From a virus: a stretch of DNA of 25,396 nucleotides. Shown here piece by piece: positions 22,001 through 25,396 of the stretch; position 1 is the first letter of the stretch, and each line of letters starts with the position of its first letter. Made by a program: the position numbers and the translations under genes. The stretch covers positions 1 through 25,396 of the IMG/VR virus record IMGVR_UViG_3300009149_004072; one strand, 5' to 3'. The notes beneath the pieces were generated by a model. The model saw only the letters and a program-made list of their open reading frames with translations. It was not told the origin of the DNA and ran no database searches.

Positions 22001-22569
22001 GCGTATCCTACGTGGTCGTACCCCTCTCCAAGATGGTCCGGGCCGAGGGCGCTCAAGTGGTCCGGGAGGCTGTCTCAACGGACACCGCGGCCGAGAGCAC
22101 CTTCGTGCAGGTCTACTCGACCAACGCTGCCTCGGTCTACCTGCTGAACAACACTCTCTCCGCCGCTACGACGGATGGAGGAGGGCCAGACGGAGCCTTC
22201 AAGGGCGTCTTCCAGGATGACATCACCCTGAACCTCCTGGATGCCTCCGCCTCCTTGGAGTCTCTGGGTGTCGTCCCTGGTCGTGCCTACATCATCGGAT
22301 CTGGGGGGCGCTCCCTCGAAGGCATCTCCGACGACACGACCTTGATCTCCCAGGGCTTCGTCACCGCCTCTGCGATCGAAGCTCGTAGGAAAGAGCTGAC
22401 TTCCAATCACATCCTCGTCTCTCTGGCAGTGGGCCAGGCTCCAACGTCGTTCAGCTACGCAAGCACCTACATCGTCGGTGTGGACTCGGGCGCCAAGAAC
22501 ACGGACCCGAGCGGCGCGGCCTACCTGGTGGCGGGCGACCTCCTCTTCACCTACGACGAGGACCGGTAA
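19099..22569 (+). CDS. Baseplate protein J / gp6-like, 1156 residues
   Basis: Large baseplate wedge protein, in the virion. The central part, about residues 430-600, fits the baseplate J family: VAAQGEVTFF, IPLGTLV, VPVKAATTGSAGNVGTGQV, and the diagnostic GGKDQESNLDLTVRTNNALA followed by YLQTAADVAGVV. The N-terminal third has beta-sandwich-like segments (FTSGTVPTDAVDVLVSINGSG and repeats of similar hydrophobic strands) and the C-terminal third, from about 860, has VAATVVLARGRDKSTVDTA and SDVIDVIEQTSGVSYVVV, also J-like. It is much longer than P2 gpJ (about 300) and T4 gp6 (about 660), so it carries extra N- and C-terminal modules. The start at 19099 has a TAGGAT-like site. Encoded just after the gp25-like gene. 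Confidence 0.85.
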   Translation: MATEPQILGPDGVLRSKVNFSTSVESRFTSGTVPTDAVDVLVSINGSGFSSDPDLLQWGDGQWVVPNPTSEPNGLLLLPGVNTIAVRAIRPSGSVTADATATIRLVSDADVGVVAAVPTNISLAQEGRSVLISAESSSNAGFQGMNFYASLNAGGGVSGYTRLNINTVSEGLTTTESEEFGTLDVNAEVVVDAEGVPVADPLFVRLQGQQEDENAALIQQDFNETFEVPETARTLRYQMVLNSVRDVTLYQFDHNRTANSTSSPATVQVGSFSAISNETPLYYVVTAVYFDVTQNLEFESSFSEEVQGNPTTVTTALGSFPSVSRGDVVEQFITSIFRSNPQIKVETGSILRDTVIDPFSNESERIRFILDFFHRARTPALLLQIDDPNGTGVSTPVSQSPYKQGLQAAFYLESAAAVQNVINSAFEASASNFGRRRRTGVAAQGEVTFFTSRRPTATLPIPLGTLVGGGGVQFQTTRAASIAFERLASFFDPVSGRYLVTVPVKAATTGSAGNVGTGQVSTVTSSLPGSLSVVNTAPMAGGKDQESNLDLTVRTNNALASVDSGTARGYLQTAADVAGVVKANVITAGDPLMQRDLDSAGVHKGGKVDIWVQGSNIATVTDTFAFSFEIAQDIQFEIIGDVSEYRFRARDSSLSEANPIVEMLDNPTIGYEFRNASTGDVFDLSGVTITSFDTIQLDTSVIPPQPSVDMTDVVLGSYRRRVGNLFVLPRQPVASITSVAGTVSGTLPSDSYLLVHPDAPLATGRSVLARDYLQVFGYLDEDGNQVPSGATLPVVDETHVLIGQYPEFLDSLGANFLTLVVTNEAGTVTYKGPNDPGGDPDYTVNLGTQTQALSLTRTDTGNIPSGATVLVSYEHDENFTVTYTTNLIVSLTQDAVDEKKHATADVVGKEAIPVPIDVAATVVLARGRDKSTVDTALRTNMANFFANLRLGGPVRQSDVIDVIEQTSGVSYVVVPLSKMVRAEGAQVVREAVSTDTAAESTFVQVYSTNAASVYLLNNTLSAATTDGGGPDGAFKGVFQDDITLNLLDASASLESLGVVPGRAYIIGSGGRSLEGISDDTTLISQGFVTASAIEARRKELTSNHILVSLAVGQAPTSFSYASTYIVGVDSGAKNTDPSGAAYLVAGDLLFTYDEDR
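20402..20429 (+). repeat. 14-base tandem duplication inside the baseplate J gene
   Basis: GGCGTCGCCGCACA occurs twice in direct succession (20402-20415 and 20416-20429). As 14 is not a multiple of 3, the two copies are read in different frames, giving RRRRT then GVAAQ, and the frame after them is the one that carries the J family. Either the second copy arose with a compensating change or the similarity is chance in a GC-rich stretch. Confidence 0.6.
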
Positions 22570-22581
22570 GGGTTCTATGGG

Positions 22582-22597
22582 CCTCCTCCGGGGGAGG
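22582..22597 (+). promoter_or_regulatory. Hairpin containing the ribosome-binding site of the membrane protein gene
   Basis: CCTCC (22582-22586) pairs with GGAGG (22593-22597) around TCCGGG. GGAGG is the only good ribosome-binding site for the ATG at 22603, so folding would block it. It lies in the 33-base gap after the J gene. Confidence 0.45.
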
Positions 22598-22602
22598 TCC
22601 CC

Positions 22603-22953
22603 ATGGCCGGCAAAATCCTGGACGCTGACGACCCTACGCCTGTACCTACGCCTGGTGCGCAGAAGCCCGCTGCGGAGGCAGGACCAACGGTCAAAGACAG
22701 CCCCCCACTTTCCTCGAAGAAGTTCATCATCGCGTACACAGCGGTCTTGACCTCCAAGATCTTGATGCTCGTGGGCCTGCTGGTCCTGAAGGACAACGTA
22801 GATGCCGGGTCGGCCTTCATGTGGTGGTGGATGATGACTCTCACCGTCGTGGACGGCTTCGTCGTCACCGGGACCGTGATGGGCATCGCCTACGTCGACC
22901 GCTACGTCCGAGTCGCCCAGCTCGTTGCCCAGAGCCCGCCCTCGAAGACCTGA
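22603..22953 (+). CDS. Two-span membrane protein, possibly holin-like, 116 residues
   Basis: An N-terminal Pro/Ala-rich soluble part (1-38) precedes two hydrophobic helices, about 41-62 (FIIAYTAVLTSKILMLVGLL) and 71-98 (FMWWWMMTLTVVDGFVVTGT). Basic residues flank the outer ends (SKK before, DRYVR after), which suggests that both ends are cytoplasmic. Size and two spans fit some holins, but no endolysin gene is adjacent, so the function stays open; it could equally be a virion membrane protein. GGAGG lies 5 bases before the ATG. No Cys, no lipobox. Confidence 0.75.
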   Translation: MAGKILDADDPTPVPTPGAQKPAAEAGPTVKDSPPLSSKKFIIAYTAVLTSKILMLVGLLVLKDNVDAGSAFMWWWMMTLTVVDGFVVTGTVMGIAYVDRYVRVAQLVAQSPPSKT

Positions 22954-22954
22954 G

Positions 22955-22979
22955 GCTACCGCTTCAGGAAGCGGGTAGC
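22955..22979. terminator. Strong hairpin between convergent genes (possible two-way terminator)
   Basis: GCTACCGCTT (22955-22964) pairs with AAGC and GGTAGC (22969-22979) around CAGG, with one bulged G at 22973: ten pairs. It sits at the point where the + strand membrane protein gene (ending 22953) meets the - strand gene (ending 22956). No T-run follows on either strand, so it is not a textbook intrinsic terminator. The location is what suggests it ends both transcripts. Confidence 0.45.
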
Positions 22980-23174
22980 GGTGGACCAACCAGAAGCAGA
23001 GAGTTGGGTTGCGTCCTTCAGGAGCCACTTCTTCGAGATCGCATAGTCGACATAGACCCCGGGAAGGTCCTTTCCGATGTCCCCCCCGCGGACTTGGTTG
23101 TCCGCCCACTGCACCAAGAGCTTGCGGGTCATCTGGTCGATGAAGGCGATCTCGCCTTTGCTGCGGTCGGACAT
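22956..23174 (-). CDS. Lone minus-strand gene, 72 residues, unknown
   Basis: The only gene on the reverse strand in this window. ATG (23172-23174) has a perfect GGAGGT ribosome-binding site on that strand (complement of 23178-23183). The product looks like a real globular small protein: EIAFIDQMTRKLLVQWADNQ, then GKDLPGVYVDYAISKKWLL and a basic tail. The sequence is more natural than the + strand frames over the same bases. It is convergent with the membrane protein gene and divergent from the coiled-coil gene. Unknown function; I recall no named family. Confidence 0.72.
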   Translation of the reverse strand: MSDRSKGEIAFIDQMTRKLLVQWADNQVRGGDIGKDLPGVYVDYAISKKWLLKDATQLSASGWSTATRFLKR

Positions 23175-23219
23175 GGGACCTCCGGGGACGGTTGCCTCCC
23201 TATACCCGCGCGTCTAGTA

Positions 23220-23269
23220 GGCTCGGCCCCACTGCGGGGGTAGGGTTGGGGAAATCCCAAAGGAGAGCC
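23220..23269 (+). promoter_or_regulatory. Three-stem leader RNA before the coiled-coil gene
   Basis: GGCTC (23220-23224) can pair with GAGCC (23265-23269), enclosing two hairpins: CCCC (23227-23230) with GGGG (23236-23239), and TTGGG (23246-23250) with CCCAA (23256-23260). GGAG, the ribosome-binding site for the ATG at 23275, lies at 23262-23265, partly inside the closing stem. The 100-base divergent gap (23175-23274) must also hold promoters for both directions, but no convincing -35/-10 pair is visible. Confidence 0.35.
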
Positions 23270-23274
23270 GCCCC

Positions 23275-23553
23275 ATGAGCACCCCATCTGAAATGGTCGA
23301 AGTTGGAGTCGTCGCCCCGGAAATCGTGTCCGGAGTCCAGGCGATGAGGACCCGCACTGCCACCCTCCTCCAGGAGGTGGGCCGTCTGGAGATGTCCAAG
23401 GCCAACATGCTCAACGAGATTCGACGCCTGGAGAACCAGTCCCAGACCCTCCTCCGCCAGGAAGCCGAGAAGCTCGGCATCGCCGAAGGCACCCCCTGGC
23501 AGCTGACCCCCGAAGGGAAGGCGCTGATCCCAACCTCGGCACAGGCAGGCTGA
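23275..23553 (+). CDS. Small coiled-coil protein, 92 residues
   Basis: ATG at 23275 with AGGAGAG upstream. Residues 20-66 form a heptad-rich helix (LLQEVGRLEMSKANMLNEI, RRLENQSQTLLRQEAEKLGI), followed by a short ordered tail with EGTPWQLTPEGKALIP. Helix plus 'GTPWQ.TP.GK' tail resembles small phage proteins encoded among structural genes, from memory; role unknown. Divergent from the minus-strand gene and 4 bases upstream of the large tail protein gene. Confidence 0.8.
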   Translation: MSTPSEMVEVGVVAPEIVSGVQAMRTRTATLLQEVGRLEMSKANMLNEIRRLENQSQTLLRQEAEKLGIAEGTPWQLTPEGKALIPTSAQAG

Positions 23554-23557
23554 ACTG

Positions 23558-25396
23558 ATGGAAGACTGCGGGCCCACTCCAGGCCAGTTCCCATGGCCAC
23601 CGTCCAATGCGACGGCCATGTCGGCGTTCCACCTATCGGACGCTGACATTCGATGGGATGATCCCGCAGTCCTCGACACGGGCCCCGGCCCTGCGACCCT
23701 CGCCCCTGTTGTGACTACGGCGGTGATGGAGATCATCTGTGTGGCCAACCCTACCGTCTTCGGATCGGCGACGGGGACCCTCCAGGTGATCAGCGCTCCT
23801 CTCACCGCAGGAGCCACGGTCGAGATCGACGGTGTGGTTCTCACAGCGACCGCGGGGCCCTCGGGCATCGCCGATGAGTTCGACGGGTCCTCCGCAGATC
23901 CGGCGGTGGTGGCCGCCAACCTGACCGCAGCGATCCTGACGGGAAGTCCTGGGGCCTGGGGCATCGTCACTGCTTCGGCGGTGGGCACCTTGATCACGGT
24001 CTCCTCCGTGGCCTCCGGAGAGACCGGGAACGACATCACCCTGGCCACGACTTCGCCACGGATCATCCCCTCAGCTCCGACCCTGAGCGGCGGGTCCGAA
24101 GTGACGACGATCACCATCGGCGGCATCACCTTGTTCGCCGCCGCGACCCGGACACCTGGGAATCGGGACTTCTCCGTCACCGATGCTCTCAACTCGTTGG
24201 TGGCGGCGATCAACGACCCCGAGAACGGGATGGCCTACTTCGTACGGGCGCAGCGCTTCGGTGAGTGTGTGCGCGTCTACGCCCGGTTGGAGGGATCCTC
24301 GGGGAACGGAATCCCTGTGGGCACCACAACGGGGGCCTTCATCCTCTCCAGCCCCTACACCACGGGTGGCGTTGGGATCCCTTGCCCTCCAGGACGCACC
24401 AACGCTGGGTGGAACGTCCTGGGTGTCAACGTCTACCGTTCGGACACCGGAGAGCGAGGCCCCTACTTCCGAGTGAACCAGGTGCCCGTCCAGACTCTCT
24501 TCTACAGGGACCGGACAGACATCGCCGAGGTCCCTGCGGAGATCGTGGCCTGGGACGGAGGATGGATCTTCAAGGGGGACTCCCCCAACAACAAGGGCTG
24601 GCGTCTGAAGACCCGGTACGACCGCGTCGTGAAGAGGGTAGGCAACGCCATCCCTGCGGACTCTCCGTTCGACGTCGAAGTCACCTGCGATGGCATCCCC
24701 TGGCCTGTGGTCCAAGTGTTCGGTCCTCGGGGTGAGATCGACATGTCCACGGAACGTGTCTGGGATCCCTCAACTGAGACGTTCACGGACCCACCCATCC
24801 CCATCGAGACTTCGGTGGTCGTGGTCCGCTACCGCTACCAGCGGACCAACAAGCTGATGAACACCCTCGATGACCGGTGGAAGGTCTACTACCGTCTGAC
24901 CACGGTGGCGGAAGACCCCTTCGGGACCTCCCCCACCGGAATGATCGAGTCGCCCTTGGGCTACTCGCCTCCGATCTCTCCCATGGAGTCGGAGCGCATC
25001 GACGCCTACTGGCAGGAGGGAGTCCGACGGAATCGGTTCATCCTGGAGCAGGGCGGAGAGCGCGTGAAGTTGTTCATCCGGCGAGTGAACGGGATCAAGT
25101 GCCGGTGCGTCTGGGACGACCGCCTCCGGGAGTACAGCAAGCAGCCAATGAACATGTGCCTCTCCTGCTTCGGGACTGGGTGGGTTGGCGGATACGAGGG
25201 TCCCTACGACATCATCGTGGGCCCCGATGATTCCGAGAGACGCGTGACCCAGACCCCGAACGGGAGGCGGTTGGAGCACACCTACGAGGTGTGGATCGGC
25301 CACTCCCCAGGAGTCTCTCAACGAGATTTCATCGTGAAGCAGAACGGGGAGAGGTACAGCATCGGCCCCGTCCGCCGAACCCAGGTCCGCGGAGTC
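23558..25396 (+). CDS. Large phage tail/virion structural protein, 5' part (runs off the right edge)
   Basis: An uninterrupted frame of 613 codons from ATG 23558 to the end of the window without a stop. Residues about 85-160 and 180-265 look like two copies of a beta-domain found in phage tail proteins (EIDGVVLTATAGP, then TASAVGTLITVSS and ETGNDITLATT; second copy TITIGGITLFAAATRT). A middle part (about 290-470) is beta-rich. Near the right edge are C515, C517, C534 and C537, in KCRCVWDD and CLSCFGTGWVGGYEGPYDII, a zinc-ribbon plus GGYxGPYDI segment as seen in phage virion proteins. It follows the coiled-coil gene by 4 bases and belongs to the baseplate/tail module. The end and full length are unknown. 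Confidence 0.82.
   Translation, partial: MEDCGPTPGQFPWPPSNATAMSAFHLSDADIRWDDPAVLDTGPGPATLAPVVTTAVMEIICVANPTVFGSATGTLQVISAPLTAGATVEIDGVVLTATAGPSGIADEFDGSSADPAVVAANLTAAILTGSPGAWGIVTASAVGTLITVSSVASGETGNDITLATTSPRIIPSAPTLSGGSEVTTITIGGITLFAAATRTPGNRDFSVTDALNSLVAAINDPENGMAYFVRAQRFGECVRVYARLEGSSGNGIPVGTTTGAFILSSPYTTGGVGIPCPPGRTNAGWNVLGVNVYRSDTGERGPYFRVNQVPVQTLFYRDRTDIAEVPAEIVAWDGGWIFKGDSPNNKGWRLKTRYDRVVKRVGNAIPADSPFDVEVTCDGIPWPVVQVFGPRGEIDMSTERVWDPSTETFTDPPIPIETSVVVVRYRYQRTNKLMNTLDDRWKVYYRLTTVAEDPFGTSPTGMIESPLGYSPPISPMESERIDAYWQEGVRRNRFILEQGGERVKLFIRRVNGIKCRCVWDDRLREYSKQPMNMCLSCFGTGWVGGYEGPYDIIVGPDDSERRVTQTPNGRRLEHTYEVWIGHSPGVSQRDFIVKQNGERYSIGPVRRTQVRGV

Noticed and set aside
22603-22953. Firm call as holin
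   Set aside because: Two membrane spans and size are compatible, but no endolysin or spanin gene is next to it, so only a membrane protein is claimed.
23192-23220. Sigma70-like promoter TTGCCT - 17 bases - TAGTAG in the divergent gap
   Set aside because: The spacing is right but only 4 and 3 of 6 bases match the consensus, which is not enough in a single site without conservation.
1-25396. General use of TGA as a sense codon (alternative genetic code)
   Set aside because: Many genes end in TGA exactly where the next gene starts (ATGA, GTGA, TGATG). Reading TGA as sense would fuse or overrun them.
1-25396. tRNA genes, CRISPR arrays or mobile elements
   Set aside because: Gaps between genes are at most about 100 bases and none contains a cloverleaf, regularly spaced repeats, or terminal inverted repeats with a transposase.

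Overview
The window looks like part of the genome of a tailed, double-stranded DNA bacteriophage (Caudoviricetes) with a contractile tail. The grounds are a phage-style replication cassette followed by tail baseplate genes, very dense packing with most starts and stops overlapping (ATGA, GTGA, TGATG), frequent GTG/TTG starts, and strongly GC-rich coding sequence. No rRNA, tRNA, CRISPR array, integrase or insertion sequence is visible. The host cannot be named from this sequence. All genes but one lie on the + strand.

Left part (1-5.2 kb): the 3' part of a SNF2-type helicase, a 31-residue membrane microprotein absent from simple ORF calls, two small proteins, a deoxynucleoside monophosphate kinase, and a run of proteins of unknown function. 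Replication core (5.2-11.8 kb): a calcineurin-like metallophosphoesterase, a zinc-binding helicase-loader-like protein that has lost its P-loop, a DnaB-like helicase, a CHC2 primase zinc-domain protein interrupted by an in-frame TGA, and a family A DNA polymerase with an intact proofreading domain, a zinc-ribbon insert and a C-terminal appended domain. Together these supply dNTP precursors, helicase loading, unwinding, priming and synthesis.

Middle part (11.8-17.9 kb): small unknown proteins, several cysteine-rich; an HExxH metallopeptidase-like protein; and a DUF2325-like/coiled-coil protein. Right part (17.9-25.4 kb): a gp25-like baseplate protein, a large baseplate J (gp6-like) protein, a two-helix membrane protein, a lone minus-strand gene, a small coiled-coil protein, and a large tail protein that runs off the right edge.

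The most notable points are the single TGA splitting a primase domain that otherwise reads through cleanly, the unusual polymerase architecture, the P-loop-less loader beside the helicase, and a pattern of RNA hairpins at every junction where genes do not overlap. One of those stem-loops occurs almost identically at two loci 5.4 kb apart.
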